Below, one piece after another: positions 44,566 through 52,169 of a stretch of DNA of 63,280 nucleotides. Each line of letters begins with the position of its first letter. Position 1 is the stretch's first letter. The position numbers were made by a program, and so were the translations under genes. The notes beneath the pieces are model-generated. The model was not told the origin of the DNA. It did not search any database and worked only from the letters and a program-made list of their open reading frames with translations. The stretch comes from a virus, in the IMG/VR virus record IMGVR_UViG_3300025592_000789, positions 1 through 63,280 of that record; one strand, written 5' to 3'.

Positions 44566-45158
44566 AAAAAATATTAATTGTAGGTGCTGGTGGAATAGGA
44601 AGTTGGCTTGCTGCTAATTTATACGACTTAATTTGTTGGGAACAATTACCTGACAGTAACGTAGAAATAACTATAGCAGACGATGACCACGTAGAAGCAA
44701 AAAATATTTCTTATCAAAATTTTGAAGACGAAGATATAATGGACCCTAAAGCAGCAGTATTACATGCTAGATATGGGTTTAAAGCTTTAGAAAAAAGAAT
44801 TACAGATGAAAGAGATTTATACGGATATGATTGTATTGTAAGTGCCGTGGACAACCCAAAGTTCAGGCGGCTCTTATTTGAATATTGTCATGTTTATAGT
44901 CGAACCCATTGGATCGATTTAAGATCAGAAGGTAGAACAATAGCTGCCTTTACTACATCTGAAAAGAATACTTTGGAAAAAATGTTAGATACATTAGGTC
45001 CAGAGGATGCGGAAGATGGAAGTTGTCAGCTACAGTTTGAGCTAGATAATGATATCATCCAACAAGGAAATAAAATTGTGGCTGTGATAGGATCTCAGTA
45101 TATCCTTAATTGGCATAGATTTGACACTAGTCCACCCGTATTTTCTTTTAATTTTTAA
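44562..45158 (+). CDS. ThiF/E1-like ubiquitin-like modifier-activating enzyme
   Basis: 198 residues, a minimal adenylation domain. Rossmann loop 'GAGGIG' (8-13), 'ADDDHVEAKNISYQNF' (39-54, the usual D-D-x-V-x-x-x-N-x-x-x-Q) and 'IVSAVDN' (92-98, with the conserved Asp), then 'GSCQ' with Cys155, the candidate thioester or persulfide cysteine. The Arg expected in the N-x-x-R-Q motif is Tyr51. It lacks a zinc-binding CxxC pair and a C-terminal rhodanese or ubiquitin-fold domain. It would adenylate the Gly-Gly end of the 74-residue protein. It overlaps the JAMM stop by 4 nt; a promoter follows the gene. Confidence 0.87.
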   Translation: MKKILIVGAGGIGSWLAANLYDLICWEQLPDSNVEITIADDDHVEAKNISYQNFEDEDIMDPKAAVLHARYGFKALEKRITDERDLYGYDCIVSAVDNPKFRRLLFEYCHVYSRTHWIDLRSEGRTIAAFTTSEKNTLEKMLDTLGPEDAEDGSCQLQFELDNDIIQQGNKIVAVIGSQYILNWHRFDTSPPVFSFNF

Positions 45159-45159
45159 C

Positions 45160-45188
45160 TTGACTAATCAAGTATAATATACTATATT
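45160..45188 (+). promoter_or_regulatory. Promoter for the holin-like gene
   Basis: TTGACT (45160-45165), 17 bp, TATATT (45183-45188). The leader to the ATG at 45258 is about 60 nt and includes a GGAA site 9 nt before the ATG. Confidence 0.7.
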
Positions 45189-45209
45189 GATTAAGGAAAT
45201 AACTTCCTA

Positions 45210-45227
45210 CGTTACCTGTAGGTAACG
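45210..45227 (+). promoter_or_regulatory. Hairpin in the 5' leader of the holin-like transcript
   Basis: CGTTACC (45210-45216) pairs perfectly with GGTAACG (45221-45227) around loop TGTA. It could stabilise the leader or be a protein-binding operator; it lacks a following T-run, so it is not a terminator. Confidence 0.5.
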
Positions 45228-45257
45228 AACTTATAACATATTGGAAAATAACAAATT

Positions 45258-45533
45258 ATGTTAGACTTTGACTCAATTTATGCGATTGCCGTGGTTGGTA
45301 TTCCTATTGTTACTAACTATGTAAAAAGCGCTGTTCCTAAGAGATTGTGGCCTTTAATCCCATTTGCACTTGGCGCATTAGTTGCCGGTATCTGGGGATC
45401 AGAACAAGGCGTACAAATGCAAGCGCTGCTTACTGATGCGTTCTTACTAGGTGGCGGTGGTACTATGCTATATAGTGCTCATAAAGCTGCTACTAATGGC
45501 GGAAAGCCTGAAGTTACTAAGAAGAGAAAGTAA
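45258..45533 (+). CDS. Small membrane protein, possible holin
   Basis: 91 residues with two or three hydrophobic segments (about 7-24 'YAIAVVGIPIVTNYV', 30-48 'LWPLIPFALGALVAGIWG', 58-75 'LLTDAFLLGGGGTMLYS') and a basic C-terminal tail (KPEVTKKRK), the layout of many holins. It has its own promoter and terminator. No endolysin gene is adjacent, so the lysis role is inferred from topology alone; other small membrane proteins would look the same. Confidence 0.5.
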   Translation: MLDFDSIYAIAVVGIPIVTNYVKSAVPKRLWPLIPFALGALVAGIWGSEQGVQMQALLTDAFLLGGGGTMLYSAHKAATNGGKPEVTKKRK

Positions 45534-45558
45534 AATAAACAACCTATAGGCCCATGAA

Positions 45559-45586
45559 GAGGAGTCAGAAATGGCTCCTCTTTTTT
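45559..45586 (+). terminator. Rho-independent terminator after the holin-like gene
   Basis: GAGGAGTCA (45559-45567), GAAA tetraloop (45568-45571), TGGCTCCTC (45572-45580; one T-G pair), then six T. Confidence 0.88.
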
Positions 45587-45610
45587 ATATATTAAAATAG
45601 AAAGAACTTA

Positions 45611-46426
45611 ATGTCAGCCTTAACGCAATATTTAAACGAAATCAAAAACAATAAAGTTCTGACTAAAGAAGAAGAATTAGAACTTGCAAGAAAAGCACAA
45701 GCTGGAAACGAACATGCAAAGAATAAACTAATCACTGCTAATTTGCGTTTTGTTGTAAGTGTCGCTAAACAGTATCAAGGCCAAGGTATTCAATTAGAAG
45801 ACTTAATTGGTGAGGGTAATTTAGGACTTATGAAAGCGTTAGATAGGTTTGATACATCTAAATCGTTTAAGTTTATTACTTATGCGGTGTGGTGGATTAG
45901 ACAATCTATTATTAATGCTATTCATGAAAATGCAAGACTTATTAGATTACCGGCTAACAAGATCGGCCTAGTTGGTAAGATAAATAAAATCAAAAGTAGT
46001 TTAGAACAAACTTTAGGCAGAGACCCATCTTTTGATGAACTACATCATGAACTACAACAACATGAAATCTTCGATGATATAAATTCATTATTGTTTCACT
46101 ATGTAGACATTGATAAGAAAACAGAAGAAGGAACAAACATCCATGAAATAATTCCTAGCTCAGATGACCCTCCTAGCACAGATGTTGAGCGTGAATATTT
46201 AACGGATGATATTCTAGATATTTTAAAAGATTTTACCGAACGTGAACAGCAGATAATTAAAATGTACTTTGGTATCGGAGAGATACGTAATTATACATTA
46301 GAAGAAGTCGGTGATGATTTTGGATTAACTAGAGAACGTATAAGACAAATTAAAAAACAAGTAATTGAAAAGTTGCAGATGAATCATCGCAAAACTAAAT
46401 TACAAATACATATGCAAGAAGATTAA
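45611..46426 (+). CDS. Sigma-70 family sigma factor (primary-like)
   Basis: 271 residues. Region 1.2 'LTQYLNEIKNNKVLTKEEE'; region 2 'ANLRFVVSVAKQYQGQG', 'DLIGEGNLGLMKALDRFD' and 'FKFITYAVWWIRQSI' (2.4, -10 recognition); region 3; region 4 'EREQQIIKMYFGIG', 'TLEEVGDDFGLTRERIRQI' (-35 helix-turn-helix). There is no region 1.1. It resembles primary sigma factors, some Bacteroidetes RpoD proteins most visibly ('LRFVVSVAKQYQ'), more than it resembles alternative sigmas. It would redirect host RNA polymerase, plausibly to the TTGAC-N17-TATATT promoters. It is unrelated in context to the second sigma-like gene at 9577-10308. Confidence 0.88.
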   Translation: MSALTQYLNEIKNNKVLTKEEELELARKAQAGNEHAKNKLITANLRFVVSVAKQYQGQGIQLEDLIGEGNLGLMKALDRFDTSKSFKFITYAVWWIRQSIINAIHENARLIRLPANKIGLVGKINKIKSSLEQTLGRDPSFDELHHELQQHEIFDDINSLLFHYVDIDKKTEEGTNIHEIIPSSDDPPSTDVEREYLTDDILDILKDFTEREQQIIKMYFGIGEIRNYTLEEVGDDFGLTRERIRQIKKQVIEKLQMNHRKTKLQIHMQED

Positions 46427-48726
46427 ATGTTTATTTCAAAACCAGAAGATGTGCCAATAGTAGAGAGGTTTATAAAAACTAGAGGTATAATCGGGTATGA
46501 TGTAGAAACTAATGGACTAGATCCTCATACGAATGAAGTACTTCTAATACAAATAGGCACCGAGCATACTCAGTATGTACTAGATGTTGCGAGACTTGGT
46601 ACTAGTATATTTCCTGTTCTAGAATTACTAGCAAAGCCTGATACTGCTAAAGTAGCACACAACTCTAAGTTTGACTATGTTATGACCAGGGCTAATTTTG
46701 ACATTGATCTTTTAAATATGAAAGACACATTATTAGCAGATTACTTGTTGACACAGGGTAAAAACATACCAAAACATAGTTTTGACGCAGTAGTAGATAA
46801 ATATCTTGGAGAGACTGTCTCTAAGGATTTACAGAAAAGCTTCGTAGGTATGAAGTTTGGTGATCAATTTTCAGAGGAACAAATTAAGTATGCTGGTGAT
46901 GACGTTAAATACTTATTACCGCTGCATACTAAATTGGACAAGTTTATCAGACAAAGAGATATGAGTAAACTAGCCCATTTAGAAAATTCTACTGTGCGGG
47001 CTACGGCTGAGTTAGAATTGAATGGTATACACTTAGATAGAAAAAGATGGCTTGCCTTAAAAGATATAGCATTAAAGGCCGCTATTGATTTAAAGGTTGA
47101 GCTGGATGAAGCGTTCGCTCCACACTGCTCAGTAGATCTTTTTGGGTCACCTACGGTAAATTATGATTCTCCTAAACAAATGTTGGAATTATTGCCTAAG
47201 ATATGTAATGTAACATTAACCTCTACTAATAAACAAGAACTTGAAAAACAAAATCATGCAGTAATTAAACTATTACTAGAGTACAGAAAACGAAAGAAAT
47301 TAGTTACTACATACGGACAGGAATTTCTAGATAATAATGTAAACTCTGTAACAGGTAGAGTTCATTCTAGTTTCTGGCAATTAGGTAACACAGACTCTGG
47401 TAGATATGCCAGTACCAAACCTAATATGCAGAATATACCAGCAGGTGCTGTATATCGTGCTGCTTTTACAGCACAAGATCTAGACTATAGAATAGTCGCA
47501 GCGGACTTCGCAAATCAGGAACTTAGACTACTAGCTCATATGAGTGAAGAAGATAAGTTTATTGAATGTTTGAGAACTGGAAAAGATTTGCATGCCTACT
47601 GTGCCGCTATCCTGTTCAATAGAAACTATGATAGTATTACTAAAGAAGAGCGTGATGCCGCTAAAGCCATCAATTTCGGTATGAATAATGAATAAAATAA
47701 ATAATGCCGAAAACAAACTCGCCAAATTCGGGGAAACCTCAGCACATAATGGTGGTGGCAATCCCGAGCTAAGCCTGAAGAAGCAGGAAAGTGTAGAGAC
47801 TAGACGACGAGTATGTAAAAAGTGTGACAATGTACTTCCAAAACGTAGACAAAAATTCTGTTCAGATAAATGTAGAAACGCATTTAACTCTCACGCGTGG
47901 AGAATTAAAAAAGGTTTAATTAAAAAACCATATAGTGGTTCTGGTGGTAATCAATCAGGAAAAGATAACCACATGTATAAAAACGGAATAAGAAATTTTA
48001 GTTTACGGGCTTTTGAATATTATGGTAAAACTTGTAATCGATGTGAGTCAGAAAAAAATATCCTGACTCATCATAAAGATCATAATCGACAAAATAATAA
48101 TATAGAAAATTTAGAAGTTCTATGTAAGAAATGTCATCAAAAACACCATTGCACACGAGACCAAGTAACAGGTCGTTACATAAAGGGATAGTCCGGGCCT
48201 CTGGTAAACCAGAGGGTTCCTGGTTATTTACGGAATGGGTGCTAAGAGATTATCAGCTGTTCTAAAAATTTCAATACCTGAAGCATCTGGCTTATTAAGA
48301 TCTTACTTCTTAACCTTCCCTAAAATCGCTAAACTAATTAAAGATTTTACCGACAGTGCAGAAGATTTAAGATACGCATTTAGCCCGCTTGATGGTAGAC
48401 GAAGAGATTTAAGTTCAATGGATTTTGATAATCCAAAACATCATAGCCATGCTATGAACATTGCTAAAAACTTACCATTCCAGGGTACTGGTTCTAGTGT
48501 TACTAAACGAGCTTTATGGAAAACGAGTGAATCAATTAGAGATAACAAATATGATGCTATGATAATCAACGCAGTTCACGACGAAATTTTATTAGAAGTA
48601 CATAAGGATGAAGTTGATGAAGTCGCGGGCATGTTATCATTAGAAATGATAAAAGCGTTTAATCATTATGCTCCGTCAGTGCCTATGGAAGTAGAACCTG
48701 TGATCGGAGACTGTTGGATTCACTAA
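46427..48726 (+). CDS. polA: Family A DNA polymerase, interrupted by a group I intron (exons 46427-47680 and 48223-48726)
   Basis: Exon 1 (418 codons) and exon 2 (167 codons plus stop) join at 47680^48223 to give 585 residues. The N-terminal DEDD exonuclease has 'YDVETNGLDP' (Asp25, Glu27). Polymerase motif A 'AADFANQELRLL' (~360) is in exon 1. The intron splits motif B, restoring 'RDAAKAINFG|VIYGMGAKRL' on splicing. Motif C 'AVHDEILLEV' is in exon 2. There is no 5'-3' exonuclease domain, as in T7 and SPO1 polymerases. The gene starts at 46427 immediately after the sigma gene stop. This is the phage replicative polymerase. Unspliced RNA would give a truncated protein ending at 47695. Confidence 0.9.
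47681..48222 (+). other. Group I intron in the DNA polymerase gene
   Basis: 542 nt, self-splicing RNA. Exon 1 ends in T (47680) and the intron ends in G (48222), as required. P1: exon TTCGGT (47675-47680) pairs with GCCGAA (47706-47711), including the terminal T-G wobble at the splice site. A P4/P5-like TTCGGGGAAACC is at 47727-47738 with GGCAATCCCGAG at 47757-47768. P7: GACTA (47798-47802) with TAGTC (48189-48193). P9: CCTCTGG/CCAGAGG hairpin at 48198-48215. The core resembles the IA subgroup of phage introns. It carries the HNH endonuclease gene. Confidence 0.87.
47688..48191 (+). CDS. HNH homing endonuclease encoded in the intron
   Basis: 167 residues. A treble-clef-like 'CKKC..KFCSDKC' (about 43-64) is followed by the HNH nuclease 'LTHHKDHNRQNNNIENLEVL' and 'CKKCHQKHH'. 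It would cut an intronless polymerase allele and promote intron spread, as in phage SPO1 (I-HmuI). The first ~40 residues are encoded by intron core sequence and may not be conserved as protein. The ATG (47688) overlaps the end of the unspliced exon 1 frame (stop 47693-47695), so translation may be coupled to unspliced pre-mRNA. No separate ribosome site is seen. The stop codon lies in P7. Confidence 0.85.
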   Translation: MNKINNAENKLAKFGETSAHNGGGNPELSLKKQESVETRRRVCKKCDNVLPKRRQKFCSDKCRNAFNSHAWRIKKGLIKKPYSGSGGNQSGKDNHMYKNGIRNFSLRAFEYYGKTCNRCESEKNILTHHKDHNRQNNNIENLEVLCKKCHQKHHCTRDQVTGRYIKG

Positions 48727-49000
48727 GTCATTTTGAGGATATGCAGAAAAAGCTATACAGCTTAGCGAAGAAGAAAAACCACGACTACGGCTCAGCCAAT
48801 ATTGAGATACTTGGAGAGAAGGGCTGTTTTGTTAGAATGTCTGATAAATAAATAGACTAAAACAACTAATGTGGGATAATCAAGAAGCTGAAGTAAGCGA
48901 TGAAAGCATAGACGACTCATTAGCAGACCTCGCTAATTACGCAATAATAACTTTACTGTTGCGTAAAGACAGGTGGGGAAAAGACGACACTTTTAAATAA
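48714..49000 (+). pseudogene. NMAD1/DUF1599-type gene broken by a one-base frameshift
   Basis: A TTG start (48714) with GGAG 4 nt upstream lies inside the polymerase 3' end. Frame 1 reads 'DMQKKLYSLAKKKNHDYGS' and 'LGEKGCFVRMSDK', then stops at TAA 48849-48851. The other frame gives 'INRLKQLMWDNQEAEVSDES' then 'IDDSLADLANYAIITLLL' to the stop at 48998-49000. Joined after MSDK with one added A (AAA to AAAA at 48846-48848), they form a normal DUF1599/NMAD1 domain (Dyg, RMsDK.nRl, ESieDsl.DlanYaii). NMAD1 proteins are associated with modified-nucleotide systems. It is either a natural pseudogene or a homopolymer error in the sequence. Confidence 0.72.
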
Positions 49001-49007
49001 AGAAAAA

Positions 49008-49037
49008 GAGAGACACATTTGTGCCTCTCTTTTTTTA
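49008..49037. terminator. Bidirectional terminator between converging operons
   Basis: GAGAGACAC (49008-49016) and GTGCCTCTC (49021-49029) form a hairpin with one mismatch and loop ATTT. The plus strand has a run of eight T after it and the minus strand has TTTTT, so it can stop both the polymerase operon and the tail tube operon. Confidence 0.82.
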
Positions 49038-49061
49038 GCCTAAAATTTAAATCTCTAACTA

Positions 49062-49670
49062 CTAAAGTTTAATAGGTACAACTCTTGATGCACGTAAGCC
49101 AGCATTCTCTAAAAGAATAGTCTGGTTCGCGGCAACACTAAACTGGTGATTTTGGATATAACACTCTTCCAAGTAGAAACCACCCCATGATTCATTCTCT
49201 TTATCATGTATAACAAATCCTAAACCTAACGGCTTATTGAAGAACGATGATGCTAGGTTAATGAAGAACTCTTCGCCTAATTCAGGGTCAGACGCATCAA
49301 AGTCTGCACCGGGCATATCATCTGGATTTGTAATTGCATCATACTCTGTAGTACCAAGATTCTCGTAAAGAGCCCTTAATAACGACTTACCATCAAATAG
49401 AACTCTAGTAAGCCCGGCTTGTACGAAAGTACGCCCTGGAATAAAGTATGGTGCGCGAGATCCAATTTCAAATAACTGCTGTAGCTGTTTATTCTGAGTT
49501 ACTGTAGCATTTTCCACTAATCCAATAGGGATTAAATTTTCAATATTTTCAGGTAACTCGCTAGGACCAGCTAATACAACGCAAGACTCAGAAGATACAA
49601 AATTATCGATAGCACCAATATCTTGTACATGTCCAACGCTAAAATCCCAATCAGCTTTTGTTCTTGACAT
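49062..49670 (-). CDS. Tail tube protein
   Basis: 202 residues. 'LIPIGLVENATVTQNKQL', 'FEIGSRAPYFIPGRTFVQA' and 'TRVLFDGKSLLRALY' match contractile-tail tube proteins (gp19-like); the end 'LENAGLRASRVVPIKL' closes the beta-barrel. It stacks as hexamers to form the inner tube. It is the last gene of the right minus-strand cluster, directly after the sheath gene, the normal sheath-tube order. A ribosome site (GGAGG) lies just upstream. Confidence 0.85.
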   Translation of the reverse strand: MSRTKADWDFSVGHVQDIGAIDNFVSSESCVVLAGPSELPENIENLIPIGLVENATVTQNKQLQQLFEIGSRAPYFIPGRTFVQAGLTRVLFDGKSLLRALYENLGTTEYDAITNPDDMPGADFDASDPELGEEFFINLASSFFNKPLGLGFVIHDKENESWGGFYLEECYIQNHQFSVAANQTILLENAGLRASRVVPIKL

Positions 49671-49682
49671 AAATTACCCTCC

Positions 49683-51320
49683 CTAGAATAACAACTGGAT
49701 TTTAATGTAATTGGCAGGATATTTTACCTGCACTTCAATTTCGACCAAAATTGAATCCGGACCTATAGGATCTTGTAATACATTAAGAACCTTAAAATCG
49801 TTTACATGACCTTCTCTTACTAAATATCTGCCCTGACCATTTAAGATTGTAGTTAACATTCTTAAGAAATTAGGGGTAATTGCATATTTACCAATATAAG
49901 ATCTTAATCCAGCACGTAAGAATTTAGATACAAAGTCTAATGCCTTTGTAACACTTAGCTCCCTCTTGGCCACACTGCTAATGTCTGTTGACATCTGGTG
50001 TCTGGAGCTTATAGCCGAGTTCGGCGTAGGTTGTGTCATAATATAAGTACCACCTTCACCCATGGTATTCAGATGTGCTTCAGAGAAGTAATCTTGAGAA
50101 CCATAAGTTTTAGAGATACCTGCACTAGCCACGTTTGTTAGCGGAGCAGAAGGTGCTTGTCCAGCAACTTGCCCAGCAACCACAGCACAATAGTAATATC
50201 CAGGTACAGGAACATAACAGGAGAGTGAGTGAATACCGTTATGTAACATTGTAGTTACCATAGCAGCAGTAATATAATCTCCTGTCCAGTATTTTGTACC
50301 ATCAGTTAAAGTCATATCAGTAGCTAATTTTGCTTTAGCTCCATAAGTACTAAAAGAAAGATTGACAAAGTCGCTAAAACTATTCTCAATCCAAGTAGGA
50401 TCAACAGTTAAAATGTGTCTAGTTTCAAGAACATATGCAACATCAGGGTGTACAGAGAAAATTCTCTTACTACCGATGGCGAAATTCTGTGCTTTAATTT
50501 CATTAGCAATAGTGGCTTTTTCAGCACTAGTTGTCATATAGTCAGAGTTACCAATTTCTTTGTTAACAATTCCTATACGTTCGTGCTTGTTTGTAGCCAA
50601 TGACTGAGCCTCTACATGAGTTTTTAATGTAGTTGCTAAATTATTTGCACTTTCCATAATCGCAATAGCATAGATTTCATGCGGCTCTAATTCATCAAGT
50701 CCTGCGCTATAGTCGTCACTAGCAAATCCACTGACGGCAAAGGCATTGATAGAAGTACCAGCATTAATTTGTGCTAAGTATGTTCCATAAGCTAAGGGGT
50801 TCCAACTAACAATTTCCCCAAGCTTTGTTCTAATGTCTGAAACTCTTTCGACATTCTGAATTTTTGTTAAATCAGTTTTTTGAGATCTATACCCAACTTT
50901 AATTTTAGCTGACGGTATTACCCAATCAGTAGCATCACCTGTTAATTCAGAAGGCAGCGCTAGACCAGAAGTGATAGTAACAGTGTCAGTAGCAAAAGAA
51001 ACTGTTACATAATCATTACTTTGGTCAAAGTGGTATAAAGTCCCCGCATGAACTCCAGATGTTACGTAAGCATCAACAATAACTAATGCGTCATCGTTAT
51101 CGCTGATATTGTAATAATCTGAGTTATAACCTGATAATTGAATCTCCATAGTACCATCACCAGCACTATATTCAACACTCCATTCAGAACTATCTAACGT
51201 TGGATCCTGCCAATAATAAGCAGCCCCTAAGAGACAAGTCTCTAAATCTGGAGCAGTAAGAACAGGTGTAACAGAAGTCTCAATTTGAGATATTTCAACT
51301 CCTGGTTTGACGTACGCCAT
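49683..51320 (-). CDS. Tail sheath protein
   Basis: 545 residues. The N-terminus 'AYVKPGVEISQIETS' and the C-terminal segment, with 'YAITPNFLRMLTTILNGQ' and 'VEIEVQVKYPANYIKIQLL', are typical of contractile sheath proteins. Sheath monomers interlock through N- and C-terminal arms; the extra central domain (about 20-170) is a variable surface insertion. A very strong ribosome site (TGGAGGA) precedes the ATG. Its presence is what identifies a myovirus here. Confidence 0.9.
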   Translation of the reverse strand: MAYVKPGVEISQIETSVTPVLTAPDLETCLLGAAYYWQDPTLDSSEWSVEYSAGDGTMEIQLSGYNSDYYNISDNDDALVIVDAYVTSGVHAGTLYHFDQSNDYVTVSFATDTVTITSGLALPSELTGDATDWVIPSAKIKVGYRSQKTDLTKIQNVERVSDIRTKLGEIVSWNPLAYGTYLAQINAGTSINAFAVSGFASDDYSAGLDELEPHEIYAIAIMESANNLATTLKTHVEAQSLATNKHERIGIVNKEIGNSDYMTTSAEKATIANEIKAQNFAIGSKRIFSVHPDVAYVLETRHILTVDPTWIENSFSDFVNLSFSTYGAKAKLATDMTLTDGTKYWTGDYITAAMVTTMLHNGIHSLSCYVPVPGYYYCAVVAGQVAGQAPSAPLTNVASAGISKTYGSQDYFSEAHLNTMGEGGTYIMTQPTPNSAISSRHQMSTDISSVAKRELSVTKALDFVSKFLRAGLRSYIGKYAITPNFLRMLTTILNGQGRYLVREGHVNDFKVLNVLQDPIGPDSILVEIEVQVKYPANYIKIQLLF

Positions 51321-51377
51321 ATAGGATCCTCCAAAGTTTAATCAATTTAATTCCTGTTTTACAACAGAAGCACCCGA

Positions 51378-52169
51378 CTAATAATATAAATTATTATTAA
51401 TTTGTTTTTTCTTTTTTAAGGCTTTTGATGTTCCTTTTACAGCCTCAAACCCTAATCTTCCAATCATTGCTGTTTGGGCTAGCCCTGGAGCTAAAGTCCA
51501 AGCAGCAGTTTCTTTAATTCCATGGCCAGCGCGGCTGCCCAAAGATTTTGCTGTACCATCAGCTTTTTTGCCAGGTATTAACTCCACAGCTCCAAAAGCT
51601 GGACCACTTGAGAGAACTGCTCCAGTTCTTGTGACTGGACCTCTTTTTACTAACGCCTTGCCTTCATTTGTAAATCCAGTTACCTCTTTTTTAACTCCAA
51701 AAAGACGACTTTTATAAAATCGTTTATCACCTTTAATCATAGTAGTATCTATTTTTTTTGTTTTCCAGAACTTTAATCCACTCAATCCTTTAGAAAAAGA
51801 AGGCATTTGCAATCCAGTAACTTTAGATCTCTGTAAAGGTCTTGACGCTGTACCTGTCTGTGTCCAAAGATTTCTAGCATAAGCCCTTGGACTCCTTAAA
51901 GCAGTTTCCATATTAAAGCCAAGCTCACCAACACCACGTCTTAAAAACCCGTGTCGTGTTTTACTTGAAGGATTCTTAGCAAGACCTTTAGCCATAGTAT
52001 AACTAGAAGTTCTCATCTTCTTCCGCACAGGTCTTCCACCAAAGCGCCTCATAGCTTTTGCACTACGTAAAGCGTAAGGTAAAATCTTAGAGCCCGCTCT
52101 AGCTAAGAGTCCCCAAAAGGCATCCTTTTCAAAATCAGCTTGCTTTTCAAACCCTAAGTCTTTTAACAC
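51378..52169 (-). CDS. Unassigned very basic protein
   Basis: 263 residues, rich in Lys and Arg throughout (for example RSAKAMRRFGGRPVRKK and KALKKKKQI). A positively charged, mostly helical or disordered protein near the head-tail junction might bind DNA or be an internal virion protein. No motif recognised. It starts 1 nt from the stop of the upstream gene (overlap). Confidence 0.5.
   Translation of the reverse strand: MLKDLGFEKQADFEKDAFWGLLARAGSKILPYALRSAKAMRRFGGRPVRKKMRTSSYTMAKGLAKNPSSKTRHGFLRRGVGELGFNMETALRSPRAYARNLWTQTGTASRPLQRSKVTGLQMPSFSKGLSGLKFWKTKKIDTTMIKGDKRFYKSRLFGVKKEVTGFTNEGKALVKRGPVTRTGAVLSSGPAFGAVELIPGKKADGTAKSLGSRAGHGIKETAAWTLAPGLAQTAMIGRLGFEAVKGTSKALKKKKQINNNLYY

Noticed and set aside
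43886-45158. Lambda-type tail assembly genes (I and K) as the explanation for the Ubl and JAB genes
   Set aside because: The JAB protein has no NlpC/P60 domain and the genes lie in a plus-strand metabolic region with an E1-like enzyme, far from the tail genes.
48846-48851. Programmed frameshift in the NMAD1-like gene
   Set aside because: The stops in both frames leave only AAA (48846-48848) as the shift point and a -1 slip would place the tRNA on TAA; no slippery heptamer exists. A lost A is simpler.
51321-51377. Imperfect hairpin (TTCTGTT/AACAGGAA) before the sheath gene
   Set aside because: The stem has a bulge and no T-run on the minus strand; it is neither a convincing terminator nor a known element.
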